Positions 34,301 through 42,668 of a DNA stretch of 64,000 bases are shown piece after piece. Position 1 is the stretch's first letter; each line of letters starts with the position of its first letter. The stretch spans positions 186,001-250,000 of the forward strand of contig CALKKS010000007.1 in the NCBI GenBank assembly GCA_937995345.1. Direction: 5' to 3'. The position numbers were made by a program, and so were the translations under genes. The notes beneath the pieces were generated by a model. It searched no databases and was not told the origin of the DNA. It was given only the letters and a program-made list of their open reading frames with translations. This stretch comes from an uncultured Collinsella sp. (lineage in GTDB: Bacteria > Actinomycetota > Coriobacteriia > Coriobacteriales > Coriobacteriaceae).

Positions 34301-37300
34301 GACGCCCAAGATAAGACCAACGGCGATGTGACGTTCTTCTTCATTGACCCCAACGATTACGCTGGTTACAACATCGACGGCCTGCGTAGTGCCGATGTGG
34401 TGTTTGAGCTGTCGCGTGACGGCGAGAAGACCGAGTATTACCAGCCCAACAAGTCGGTGCAGGTTGCTTGGGACGAGGCTAGACTGCAAGACCTTCTTGA
34501 CGGTGCTGCCGAATCCCTACAGATTGGCTACGCGGCGGGCGAGTCCGCCGATGGCGTGACCCAAAATGTCACGCTTCCGTACAAGGCGGGTTCCGCAAAG
34601 AAATTCTCTGTTGAATGGACAAGCTCCGACACCGAGCGCCTGTTTGTTTCTGGTTATAGCTGGGAAGATAAGACGGGTAAGGTTTCGCGCGCATCGAGCG
34701 ATCGCGACGTGACGCTGACCGCCAAGGTTACGGTTACGAGCGGCGACATCAAGCTTACCGGCTCGCACGACTTCACCGTGACCGTCAAGGGCGATCCCGA
34801 GAAGGTCGCCGCCGATAAGAAGGCACTGCAGGAGAAGGTCGATGCGGCCTTTATCTACGACAATATCAAGTACTCCGGCACCGAAACGCCTGCCGACAAG
34901 GATGGCCTGACCGCCGACCTGCAGATGCCGCGCACGAGCACGCTCAATATCGACGGCAAGTACTACGAGGTCAAGTACTCTGCCAGCACCGATGACGTTA
35001 CGTTCAACGGTTACAAGGGCACGGTCTACCAGCCGCTGCCCGGTGCCGAGGCGGCAAAGACCAAGATCACCCTTACGGTGACCGATAAGTCCAACGCCGA
35101 GGTCACGGCTAGTAAGACCCTCGATTTTGCGATTGCCCCGCAGGACCAGGGCGAGCTCGATGCCGAGCTGTTCCACCTGAGCCTTGCAAAGTCAACATTC
35201 TCTCAGGGAATTCTTGACGGGCAGGATGCGTCCAATGTAACGGGGAACTTGCATGCGCCGTTGAAGGTGTACGGTCAGGGATATGCGGTTAACTGGTGCT
35301 ATTCCTCCGAAGAGGCTGCAGGCCACTACGGCTTCGTGTTTAGCGAGCTCCCCGGTGGCACGGAGAACACCTATCGTTTGCTCAAGTCGAGCAAACCGAG
35401 TGTTATCGCGCATGAGAGCCTTATCCTCACTCAGCCCGAATACAACACGAAAGTCACGATTAGCGGCCGTCTGAAGAGTGAGCGTTTTGCCCGTTATGCC
35501 GAGCGCTATCCCGACAATTCGGACTACGCGGTACTTGCCGGCTTGGATGTTTCTGCGACGGTAAACGTCAAGGGAACGACGGGGCTCGACAACCCGAACG
35601 AGGGCAAGACCATTGCGGTGACGGCCAAGGTCACGGGCGTTTCCGCAAGTGACGCCGGCGGCAACTACACCGAGCAATCGGTGGTGCCCTTGACCGAGCT
35701 TACGCTTCCCGCCGACGAAGACACGACGGCCGAGTCGGTGCTCGAGCAGCTTATGACGGCTGCCGGTTGTACGAACCTCGAAGCAAATGCATGGGGTCTT
35801 ACGAGTGCGACGATGCCCGATGGCCGCGTGCTGAGCACAACGAGCGCCGCGCCGTACAGCTACTGGTCGTTCTTTGTAAACAATGGGTATGCGAGCGTCG
35901 GTGCCCCGAGCTATTTCCTTAAGAACGGCGATTGCGTCGAGTTCCGTTATGTTAAGGGTGACGGCACGCAGAAGCCCTCGACGGCTCCTGCTACCAATCC
36001 CGGAACGGAGCATCCCGATGTCGATGCGGCATGGAATGGTTTTGCGAACGGTGGCTCGGGATCCTCGACGGACGCCCTTACGCCTACAACAAAGACCGAT
36101 ACGCCTTCTTGGGCACTTAATCTTCTGACCGAAGAACAGCAGAAGGCAGGCGCAAGCGCCTCTGCGTCTGACCCCATTGCCGCGAACGGAAAGGTGTACC
36201 TTGTCACGGGCGCTTCGGTATGGGGCGGAAAGACGTGGAATGCGGTCCTCAACGAGGTTGACTCCGAGACGGGTTCCGTCGTGCGATCGCTTGAGCTTGG
36301 CTCTTCCATGGATAGCACCTGCCGTCCCGTTATTGCGCAGGGCATCATTTTGATTCCGCTTTCCGGCGGCTATCTGCAGGCTGTTTCGGCGAAAACGTTT
36401 GAGACGCTTTGGTATTCCGATGCGTTTACGAAGCAGAACCTGTCTTCGTTGACCGTTGACGGCGACTACGTCTATATCAACACCCTTGATTATTGGTCTG
36501 GCAATGGCAATGACGTGCAAAACGGTACGGTCAGGCGCATCAATATTCGCACGGGCGCCATCGCCGGTAGCGCCTCCGTCGCTGACGGAGGTTACTACTG
36601 GTCTGGCGGCCTGATGGTAAATGGCTACTATGTAGTTGGCGGAGATTTCGGCCAGGTGCGTGTGTACTCTGCCGATCTGTCAAAGCTCGTTGGTTCTATT
36701 AAGCTTGAGGGTGGCAATATCCGTTCGGCACTTGTCGTCCACGACGGCTTTGTGTATGCCATTACGCGCGATGATGGTACGTTGCATAAGCTGACCATTG
36801 GTTCGGATGGCTCTATTGCTGAGGCCGCAAAGGTGCAGTTTGCCGCATACTCGACTTCGACTCCTGTTTTCAGCGGAAACTACGTGTTTGTCAACGGTGC
36901 GACTGCGAACAATTGGAATGCCAAGGGCATCCTTTCGATCATTGACCTTTCCGATATGAGCGTGAAGCAGATTACGAAGGCCGATGGTGAAGAGCTTGGC
37001 TTTGAGTCCAAGAGCACGCCGCTCGTCTCGACGCATGATGGCAAGACATACGTATACTTCACCCTGAACGGCGCCAAAGGAAACTGGCCTAACTACACCA
37101 CGGGCGGTGGCGTGTACATGTATAGGCTGGGCGATGCCGAGGCGACTGAGGTGTTTGTTCCCGGTTCTGGATATGCCAACTATTGCATGGCTTCGGTGGT
37201 GTGCGACGAGTTCGGTAACCTGTATTACACCAACGATTCCGGCCACTTGTTCTGCGTGAAGTCCCAGGCCCATCGCGTTAAGTTTGATGCTCAGGGTGGC

Positions 37301-37843
37301 TCTGCGACTGGCGATCAGACGCCTGCTTCTGGTTCGACCGTCACCAAACCGGCGGATCCGACGCGCGATGGTTACATCTTTGCCGGTTGGTACACCGATG
37401 AGGCTTGCACCAAGGCGTATGACTTTAGCGCTGCGGTGACGGCGGATATGACGCTATATGCTAAGTGGACTAAGAAGGCTGCTGACAACAACGGCGGTTC
37501 TGGTGGCAATGGCGGTTCCGGTTCCAATGGCAATGGCGGTAACTCCGGTAACGGCACAAACGGCCAGCAGGCTGGCGGTGCTGTTGCTCCGGGTCAGAAG
37601 CCGGTCTCCACGACCACCACGACCGAGACCAAGGACGATAAGGATTCCAAGAAGGATTCCGATAAGTCCGGCAAGAAGGATGACAAGTCCGATACGGGCT
37701 CGTCTGCTACGACCGCTGCTAAGAAGTCCACTGAGGCTCCCGCGCAGCAGTCTGGCTTCAATCCGCTTGCCATCGTCGGCGTTGCGGCAGGCGTGATCGG
37801 TCTTGCCGTCATCGGCGTGTTCGTATTCACCAAGCGTCGGTAG
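31373..37843 (+). CDS. Giant surface protein: Ig-like, DUF4430, propeller
   Basis: A 2156-residue surface protein under the cobalamin riboswitch. After a signal peptide (GLVAFLAFAMAFGTT, ending near WAEG) come: an Ala/Asp-rich stretch; about seven tandem Ig-like modules of 95-110 residues (about 142-913, each with Y/W-Q-W-type and GKYLK-type strands); bacterial Ig domains (to about 1405); a DUF4430 transcobalamin-like domain (about 1410-1540, YWSFFVNNGY and LKNGDCVEFRYV); a PQQ-type beta-propeller (about 1597-1963); one Listeria-Bacteroides (Flg_new) repeat with AGWYTDEACTKAYDF; a Gly/Lys-rich linker; and a C-terminal helix plus KRR. No LPXTG is seen. ATG 31373 follows AGGAG; ATG 31292 is possible. 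A corrinoid-capture role is inference. Confidence 0.88.
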   Translation: MDMFEDECQRASWRPYGAIARGVAKRGLVAFLAFAMAFGTTPAQLWAEGAEGIVEAVAQTATAGEGAAADDDAAADTGANSAAASAAADGAGADQGATASAANGDDTAADNATESENSAAASAASEQKNAVGAAPATTLSSEAKVFIQDTQDKDSSYSTKSGALKAGETLWANMYDEVEDDWYGTSTESVANPGTWTYTWLAGTTRASSNVADYTEVVGHEQSLTVTDAMVGKYFICKVTVDGKDYFGPSVSYGSGINANNIPGPVLGAGQMELNNVKLSSDTPSIGDTLTATPYISYYQQAPADAKVTYTWSASTSQYSGFTKIEGETGASLVVGDDLEGKYIRVEANAGVNTVNKTTSGKVKQAGAVEISAVSIINTKDGTSVFVVGDTAKARAKEKGGAYGAFVDASKLNYQWQCSDTKSGTYADIAGATGETLELTDALGGKYLKCKVSSKIGSSSMANNTGALVAATGSINVTNVTMSPTSGKVEVGSTITATAKAGSTDVTADSHVTWQWYKGTSNTASKCDTPIKGETGNALTVTAALKGYYVVAKANGGYGEQKPYYAAGPVSVAGQVELYDVQFEGSPTNGVHVGDTLKTKVRKKDGSRYNYIDRTDNVTYQWQYANSSSSYDSAYTDIPGATEATYTVDAAYAGKYLRVKVTSENTVSSTQKKSSYGGTQSVAPLGPVTLKGQYKLAGIELADKNVTLSVGSKITPSVQVPGSWSGSTKDVPDDAELTMAWYAKGEGDADWTELTDGIDTTDGSLTLTDALVGKRIKVTANALDNTVEWISSDSVTAAGEYNLLRVIATPQINSDSVHLVSGDSVKATAQAKRADGSTTNGIDVTAQATVAWYAADDAKAPAADWTLLPDMSGAEATVSASAAGKYLKAVAMSGSSTVELVSANKVIAAGSLEAAVQKLNDANKQIAVDYSAKGGNVNDVLKAQLADLGFTDIDVKISEGGVAFKAEDDKATVGISDAQDKTNGDVTFFFIDPNDYAGYNIDGLRSADVVFELSRDGEKTEYYQPNKSVQVAWDEARLQDLLDGAAESLQIGYAAGESADGVTQNVTLPYKAGSAKKFSVEWTSSDTERLFVSGYSWEDKTGKVSRASSDRDVTLTAKVTVTSGDIKLTGSHDFTVTVKGDPEKVAADKKALQEKVDAAFIYDNIKYSGTETPADKDGLTADLQMPRTSTLNIDGKYYEVKYSASTDDVTFNGYKGTVYQPLPGAEAAKTKITLTVTDKSNAEVTASKTLDFAIAPQDQGELDAELFHLSLAKSTFSQGILDGQDASNVTGNLHAPLKVYGQGYAVNWCYSSEEAAGHYGFVFSELPGGTENTYRLLKSSKPSVIAHESLILTQPEYNTKVTISGRLKSERFARYAERYPDNSDYAVLAGLDVSATVNVKGTTGLDNPNEGKTIAVTAKVTGVSASDAGGNYTEQSVVPLTELTLPADEDTTAESVLEQLMTAAGCTNLEANAWGLTSATMPDGRVLSTTSAAPYSYWSFFVNNGYASVGAPSYFLKNGDCVEFRYVKGDGTQKPSTAPATNPGTEHPDVDAAWNGFANGGSGSSTDALTPTTKTDTPSWALNLLTEEQQKAGASASASDPIAANGKVYLVTGASVWGGKTWNAVLNEVDSETGSVVRSLELGSSMDSTCRPVIAQGIILIPLSGGYLQAVSAKTFETLWYSDAFTKQNLSSLTVDGDYVYINTLDYWSGNGNDVQNGTVRRINIRTGAIAGSASVADGGYYWSGGLMVNGYYVVGGDFGQVRVYSADLSKLVGSIKLEGGNIRSALVVHDGFVYAITRDDGTLHKLTIGSDGSIAEAAKVQFAAYSTSTPVFSGNYVFVNGATANNWNAKGILSIIDLSDMSVKQITKADGEELGFESKSTPLVSTHDGKTYVYFTLNGAKGNWPNYTTGGGVYMYRLGDAEATEVFVPGSGYANYCMASVVCDEFGNLYYTNDSGHLFCVKSQAHRVKFDAQGGSATGDQTPASGSTVTKPADPTRDGYIFAGWYTDEACTKAYDFSAAVTADMTLYAKWTKKAADNNGGSGGNGGSGSNGNGGNSGNGTNGQQAGGAVAPGQKPVSTTTTTETKDDKDSKKDSDKSGKKDDKSDTGSSATTAAKKSTEAPAQQSGFNPLAIVGVAAGVIGLAVIGVFVFTKRR

Positions 37844-37852
37844 GTGAGGGCT

Positions 37853-38749
37853 GTGTCCAATAAACCTCAGGACGCCGAGTCCAAGCAGCCCGATTCGTCG
37901 TTCATCCAGCTTGACGATGTAAAGCAAAAGGGCGCCGCTTCGGCGGCGTCCGCCCCTCGGCGCAAGACGCTGCTTGGCGCTCTGACGGCCGTCTGCATTG
38001 CGCTGATTGTCGTCTCGCTGGGCTTTGTTCACCCTTCCGCCAGCGGTGCCTGGTCCATCGATTGGATCGCTCAGGCCGTGACAGGGGAGAGCGTCGTTGC
38101 CAAGGATGCGTCGGTTTCCGGCTCGACTACTGCTTCGGGTAAGACTGGAGTCAATGGCTCAAAATCTTCGGATGATGCGAGCTCTGGGTCCAAGGATTCG
38201 GACGAATCTGACTCCAAGGACGATTCCGAGTCTTCGGACAAGGACTCGAAGGAGAAGAAGTCCGAAGGCAAGGGCGGCAAGAAGTCCGGGGATAAATCGG
38301 GTTCGCAGAATTCTGAGTCCACTGGCGGATCGAGCGCTTCTGGCGGCTCATCTTCGGGTGGGGGATCGACGACCGGCGGTGGGTCCGCTTCTAACGGTGG
38401 CGGTGCCTCTGCGGACAGCCAGGGCGGCTCGCAGCAGCCTGGCTATGTCACGGTGACGGTCTCGGTCACATCGAGTGCCGTAGGCAATCCTGTGTCTTCT
38501 GGCGGTACGTTCACCTTCAATAAGGGTGCTACGGCCTACGATGCCCTGTGCGCTCTGGGCCTTTCCGTGAATGCTCACGGCTCGTCGTATGGCACGTATG
38601 TCGCCGCCATTGGCGGTTTGGCCGAGAAGGAGCACGGCGGCACGAGTGGCTGGATGTACTCCGTCAACGGTGTAACGCCCAATACGGCCTGCAGCAACTA
38701 CGTTCTCTCCAACGGCGACACCGTCGTTTGGTATTACGTAACGGGCTAG
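37853..38749 (+). CDS. Membrane-anchored DUF4430 protein
   Basis: A 298-residue protein 9 nt after the giant gene, so almost surely co-transcribed under the riboswitch. It has a short cytoplasmic N-terminus, a membrane helix (about 40-58), a long Ser/Asp/Lys then Gly/Ser linker (about 70-195) and a C-terminal DUF4430 domain (198-298). The domain contains KGATAYDALCALG, GGTSGWMYSVNGVTPN and LSNGDTVVWYYVTG. DUF4430 is related to the C-terminal domain of transcobalamin and intrinsic factor, so it may touch corrinoid outside the cell. GTG 37853 has AGGTGAGG upstream; GTG 37844 is the alternative. Confidence 0.88.
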   Translation: MSNKPQDAESKQPDSSFIQLDDVKQKGAASAASAPRRKTLLGALTAVCIALIVVSLGFVHPSASGAWSIDWIAQAVTGESVVAKDASVSGSTTASGKTGVNGSKSSDDASSGSKDSDESDSKDDSESSDKDSKEKKSEGKGGKKSGDKSGSQNSESTGGSSASGGSSSGGGSTTGGGSASNGGGASADSQGGSQQPGYVTVTVSVTSSAVGNPVSSGGTFTFNKGATAYDALCALGLSVNAHGSSYGTYVAAIGGLAEKEHGGTSGWMYSVNGVTPNTACSNYVLSNGDTVVWYYVTG

Positions 38750-38769
38750 AGGCCTCGACATAACGCGCC

Positions 38770-38809
38770 AAACGGGCGGTTCGGACCAACTTCCGGGCCG
38801 CCCGTTTTT
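38770..38809 (+). terminator. Terminator of the riboswitch operon
   Basis: A 10-bp stem (38770-38779 with 38798-38807) is followed by TTTTT, 20 nt after the stop. Confidence 0.88.
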
Positions 38810-38846
38810 GATGCGAGTGGGATTGATTATCCGCCTGGGGTTCAAC

Positions 38847-39229
38847 TGAAAGTGTGTCACGTTTTGAGGCTGCAAACTGGGACACGCTTTCCTCAAGGGC
38901 GCCTATGGGGAACCCGCGTCCCACTTTGAGGCCGGATTCCGGGACGCATTTTCCGCAACGGGGGCATTGGGAAAGTGCATCCCATTTTGAGCGTCGATTC
39001 TGGGATGAACTTTCCGCTGGGGCGTCATTGGGAAAGTGTGTCCCACTTCAGAGGCAAATTCCGGGATGCAGTTTCCGCTTCGGCTCCTACGGGAAACCGT
39101 GTCCCACTTTGGGAGCGAATTGTGGGACGTGCTTTCCCGTGGGGCTCCTACGGGAAACTGTGTCCCGTTCTGCGGCTCCAAAGTGGGACGTGCTTTCCCC
39201 GAGAGCGCCCATTGGGAAAGTGCGTCCCA
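38847..39229. repeat. Tandem array of alternating inverted motifs
   Basis: A motif like GGGAAAGTGCGTCCCA recurs seven times on the plus strand (about 38847, 38906, 38968, 39029, 39090, 39151, 39213), with a period near 61 nt. Halfway between, its reverse complement (like TGGGACGTGCTTTCC) occurs six times (38878, 38941, 39001, 39063, 39123, 39184). Spacers between motifs vary. The period is not a multiple of three and every frame changes from unit to unit, so it is not coding. It fills the space between the terminators of the riboswitch operon and of gtrA. Confidence 0.85.
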
Positions 39230-39270
39230 TTTCGGTACTGTGGCCCGTTTCGTGCGTCTCCTCCGCAAAT

Positions 39271-39306
39271 AAAAAACCGGCTGGAACGTGATGTCCCAAC
39301 CGGTTA
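39271..39306 (-). terminator. Terminator of gtrA copy 1
   Basis: A stem of about 10 bp (AACCGG/CCGGTT core) is followed on the minus strand by TTTTTTATTT. Confidence 0.75.
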
Positions 39307-39331
39307 TGCGTGCGAGAAGATGCTCAGCTAC

Positions 39332-39739
39332 CTACGACCGTGCGCCCTCGAGGAAGAAGCGGCGGCTAAAGTAGTTGTACCAGGTGACCAAGAACGTGGC
39401 GATGGCCTTCATGGCCTGGTAGCCGATGCTCAAAAACGTGACGCCCACAAACATGTACAGGTCGTTGAGGCCCAAACCGATCACCGACAGGATGGTGAAG
39501 ATCGTGAACTCGCGCTTGCGGCTCATGCCCTCGCGATGGTCGAACACGTACTTCATGCTGAGCCAGTAGTTGACCACGACGGACGTGGTAAACGAGACCG
39601 TGGTGCTCATCAAAAAGTCGAGATGGAACAGCTCGACGAGCGCAATGAGCATGCCCCAGTCGATGCCAAAGGAGATAAGACCCACGACAGCGAACTTGAG
39701 GAATTGCTTGGTATGAGGTTGTGCCAGTGCCTTGCGCAC
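39332..39739 (-). CDS. GtrA family membrane protein
   Basis: A 135-residue GtrA family protein with four membrane helices (starting FLKFAVVGLISFGIDWGML) and the typical NYWLSMKYVF and basic C-terminus (YNYFSRRFFLEG). Such proteins help move lipid-linked sugars for surface glycan decoration. It is a paralogue of the gene at 39959 (shared YVF.H.EGMSR.REF). No clear ribosome binding site precedes the start codon at 39739. An inverted repeat lies about 100 nt upstream. Confidence 0.9.
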   Translation of the reverse strand: MRKALAQPHTKQFLKFAVVGLISFGIDWGMLIALVELFHLDFLMSTTVSFTTSVVVNYWLSMKYVFDHREGMSRKREFTIFTILSVIGLGLNDLYMFVGVTFLSIGYQAMKAIATFLVTWYNYFSRRFFLEGARS

Positions 39740-39836
39740 GTAATCACATCCAATGCGTTGATGAATCGAGCAGAGGATACTTTAGAGCTTTTGCGAGGGA
39801 AACGTAAGGTCTTTGCCAAGAACTATACGAACTCGC

Positions 39837-39875
39837 CAAATTTTCAAGAGCTAATCCGCAAACGTTGAAAATTTG
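39837..39875. promoter_or_regulatory. Perfect 11-bp inverted repeat upstream of gtrA
   Basis: CAAATTTTCAA (39837-39847) and TTGAAAATTTG (39865-39875) are perfectly inverted with a 17-nt spacer. The site is AT-rich and about 100 nt before the gtrA start, as for an operator. The spacer holds GCAAACG, also part of the repeat upstream of cas3. Confidence 0.5.
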
Positions 39876-39958
39876 CCCGTAAACGAGCAAAGCCCACGAA
39901 CAACACAGCGCTCGACGCGCGCCATCCGGGGACCCCGTAGTGCAGCGAGGAGGCCGAG

Positions 39959-40354
39959 CTACTTGGTCTGCTCGCCCTCCAGGAAAATCTTACGGGTTAC
40001 AAAGTTGTAGACCATGACCAGTGCGGTGGCGCAAATCTTGGCGATATTGGCCTCGAGCCCCAGGCCGGCGTTGAGGGCCAGCACGATACCGTCGTTGAGG
40101 GCCAAGCCGATCACGGACAGCACGACAAAGATAATGAACTCGCGGCGGCGACTCATGCCTTCCTTGTGTGCAAACACGTACTTCATGCTCGCGACGTAGT
40201 TAAAGATGAGCGAAACGATAAAGCCGCTGGTGTTGGCGATCAGGATGTTAAGGCCCAGACCGTAGTGGAGCAGATTCATGATGCCAAAGTCGATGACCGT
40301 GGCTACGATGCCGACGACGCCAAACTTCATGATCTGCGCAAGGAGCTTTTGCAT
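39959..40354 (-). CDS. GtrA family membrane protein, second copy
   Basis: A 131-residue GtrA family protein with four helices (IMKFGVVGIVATVIDFGIM, then NILIANTSGFIVSLIFNYV) and the basic end YNFVTRKIFLEGEQTK. It is paralogous to the 39332 gene. ATG at 40354, behind AGGCAGG, gives the family length. A TTG at 40417 with GGGGAT upstream would add 21 basic residues and cannot be excluded. Confidence 0.9.
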   Translation of the reverse strand: MQKLLAQIMKFGVVGIVATVIDFGIMNLLHYGLGLNILIANTSGFIVSLIFNYVASMKYVFAHKEGMSRRREFIIFVVLSVIGLALNDGIVLALNAGLGLEANIAKICATALVMVYNFVTRKIFLEGEQTK

Positions 40355-40432
40355 GGTACCTGCCTTAGGGCGGCGCCGGGGCGCCGTGGGGATGACGAAC
40401 TCAGCAAGTTTAGCCAATCCCCACGAATGGAG

Positions 40433-42349
40433 CTAGGCACGCTCCTCGATAGCACCGTTTCTATATGCATCGAGCAGCTGGCGCAGGTCCTGGATTTGGC
40501 TGCGAATCTTGGCGCCGGTATCGGTGTCGCTCACCATGCGGCGACGGTCTGCTTGGTCAAAACGGTTGGTCTCGCTTTCGATGTCCACGTTGCGCGTGAG
40601 TGCCTCGGCAACCGTTGTAAAGGCCCGGTGCGACTTGAGACGGCAGCCGCGCGAGCTCGAGATGAGCGTATAGCCGGCGATGCCCGTCTTGGGATGGTAG
40701 GCGCGGCAGAAGCCGCCATCGATGACCAGCAGCTTGCCCTCGGCGCGGATGGGCTGCTCGCCCTTGGTGGTTTTAACGGGCGTGTGGCCGTTGATGATGT
40801 GGCCGGTCGGCGAACATGCCATGGGGGCAACGCCGAACTCGCGCATGATGTCGTCGCAGACCGAGGACGACTTGGTAAGCGTAAAGTACGGGTCCATCGG
40901 CTCGGCCCAGGTGCTCTTATCGGCGATATAGGCGCGCTCAAAGGTACGCACCAGGCGTCCGCTGGCGGGTGAGTTAAAGCCAATCCACAGGTACCACATC
41001 CAGTCGAGGGCGTCGCGGTCGCCTACGCGCCAGGCGCGGCGGGCGATGCGGTCGCAAAAATCGAGATAATCGCGGCCGGCGTGCCAGGTACCCAGGCAGT
41101 TCATGCTGCTAAAGGTGCCGTCTTCGTTGAGCGGCACGCAGCCATGGAACAGCAGGTTGCCGTTGATGACCTTGTACATCGAGCCGTGGGTGTAGAGGAA
41201 ATCGATATGGCGATGCAGGTGATCGGCGGTGACAAACTCGGACACGAGCTTGTCGATGATGTGCTGCTCTTGGGGCGTGAGCGTGTAGGGGTCCGTCGGG
41301 TCGACGGTGGGGAAGTCGTTGGTCGTGAGCGGCCACACGCTGCCGTCGGCGAGCGTGACCGTGCCGGTGTCGTGGTCGATCTTGTCGAGCAGCAGACGGT
41401 CGGCCATATCGAACTCGGGGTGGCGCTGGATAATCTGGCCCTCGAGCTTAAAGAGCAAGACGTTGATAGCCTTAATCAGCGGGCTGATGGACTCGTCGGC
41501 GGTATAGGTGGCATCGGCAAAGGCGACAAGCTCGCGCAGCGAGATACCGTAATCGTTCTCGAGAATCTCGTAGTTGTCGTAGCGCAGGTTGTTGCGCAGC
41601 ACCGTGGCGATGCAGGCAGGCTCGCCGGCAGCGGCGCCCATCCACAGCAGATCATGGTTGCCCCACTGAATGTCGAGCGAATGGTAGGTGAGCAGGCGGT
41701 CCATAATCTTGGCAGCGCCGCCGCCACGGTCGAAGATATCGCCCACCAGGTGCAGGTGGTCGACGGCCAGGCGCTTGATGAGTGAGGCGAGCGACTCGAT
41801 AAAGTCGTCGGCGCTTGCGGTCTCTAGGATGGACTCCACGATGCGCTCGTGATAGCGCACACGATAGTTGTTCTCGTCCGGATGCGTGTGCAGCAGCTCG
41901 TCGATGATGTAGGCGTAATCGCGCGGGATGGCCTTACGCACCTTGGAGCGGGTATAGCGGCTCGAAAGCGAGCGGGCAACCACAATGAGTTGGTCGAGCA
42001 TCGTCTTGTACCAGGTGGGGGAGTCCTCGTGCTGGCTGCGGACCAGGTCGATCTTCTCGCGCGGGTAGTAGATGAGCGTGCACAGCTCGCCCTTTTCGTC
42101 AAAGGAGAGCGTGTCGCCAAAGATCTCGTCGACATGCTCGCGCACGACGCCCGAGCAGTTGTTGAGGATGTGCATAAAGGCTTCGTACTCGCCGTGCACG
42201 TCGCTCATGAAATGCTCGGTGCCCTTGGGCAGGTTGAGGATGGCCGAGAGATTGATAATTTCGGTAAACGCGGATTGCTCGGTGGGAAATTGTCTCGACA
42301 GCAGACGCAGATACTTAAAGTCTTGCGGATTGCGATCGAATGCGACCAT
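40433..42349 (-). CDS. fbp: Class III fructose-1,6-bisphosphatase
   Basis: A 638-residue class III fructose bisphosphatase, the gluconeogenic enzyme typical of Firmicutes and some Actinobacteria, of calcineurin-like fold. The metallophosphatase motifs are SDVHGEYEAF (about 49-58), GDIFDRGG and QWGNHDLLWMGAAAG, with NGHTPVKTTKGEQP near the end. GGAAGGTG precedes the ATG. The usual family length is 640-670. An operator-like inverted repeat lies 28-58 nt upstream. Confidence 0.96.
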   Translation of the reverse strand: MVAFDRNPQDFKYLRLLSRQFPTEQSAFTEIINLSAILNLPKGTEHFMSDVHGEYEAFMHILNNCSGVVREHVDEIFGDTLSFDEKGELCTLIYYPREKIDLVRSQHEDSPTWYKTMLDQLIVVARSLSSRYTRSKVRKAIPRDYAYIIDELLHTHPDENNYRVRYHERIVESILETASADDFIESLASLIKRLAVDHLHLVGDIFDRGGGAAKIMDRLLTYHSLDIQWGNHDLLWMGAAAGEPACIATVLRNNLRYDNYEILENDYGISLRELVAFADATYTADESISPLIKAINVLLFKLEGQIIQRHPEFDMADRLLLDKIDHDTGTVTLADGSVWPLTTNDFPTVDPTDPYTLTPQEQHIIDKLVSEFVTADHLHRHIDFLYTHGSMYKVINGNLLFHGCVPLNEDGTFSSMNCLGTWHAGRDYLDFCDRIARRAWRVGDRDALDWMWYLWIGFNSPASGRLVRTFERAYIADKSTWAEPMDPYFTLTKSSSVCDDIMREFGVAPMACSPTGHIINGHTPVKTTKGEQPIRAEGKLLVIDGGFCRAYHPKTGIAGYTLISSSRGCRLKSHRAFTTVAEALTRNVDIESETNRFDQADRRRMVSDTDTGAKIRSQIQDLRQLLDAYRNGAIEERA

Positions 42350-42376
42350 GAAACACCTTCCGATATGGTTGGTAAA

Positions 42377-42407
42377 ACTGATAAAACAGCGTCAAGCGTT
42401 TATCAGT
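42377..42407 (-). promoter_or_regulatory. Operator-like inverted repeat before fbp
   Basis: ACTGATAAA (42377-42385) and TTTATCAGT (42399-42407) are perfectly inverted with a 13-nt spacer. On the minus strand TTGACG, a good -35, lies in the spacer (42390-42395). The -10 is unclear. A repressor bound here would block the fbp promoter. Confidence 0.5.
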
Positions 42408-42608
42408 ATGCGCCGGCTTTGTTTCGATTTTGCGCCGGCGGCTGAATTGTCGGCTGAACGGTTTGGTAAATCGATTTAGTTGAGGTAGATATGGTGGTTG
42501 AGTGGAGACGAAGGGGTGAATTTGCCCACGTTGGCCCATGGCGGGGATGGGGATGTTCATGATAAAGATATTCAATACATATGGTTCGCATTGGTAAATA
42601 GTGGACAT

Positions 42609-42640
42609 TTGTATCGTATTTAGGCTTGCTGTGCGATAAT
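42609..42640 (+). promoter_or_regulatory. Possible promoter of degV
   Basis: An extended -10 (TGCGATAAT, ending 42640) lies 29 nt before degV. TTGTAT at 42609 is a poor -35 with a 20-nt spacer. Confidence 0.3.
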
Positions 42641-42668
42641 TTGCGCAGCACTACTTAAGGAGCCTCAT

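Noticed and set aside
37480..37843. An LPXTG-type sorting signal at the end of the giant protein
   Set aside because: The helix and KRR tail are present, but no LPxTG or LAxTG precedes them; membrane anchoring is more likely.
38854..39291. A 145-codon plus-strand frame and a 121-codon minus-strand frame across the motif array
   Set aside because: The 61-nt period shifts the frame in each unit, both strands are open, and there is no ribosome binding site. The array is non-coding.
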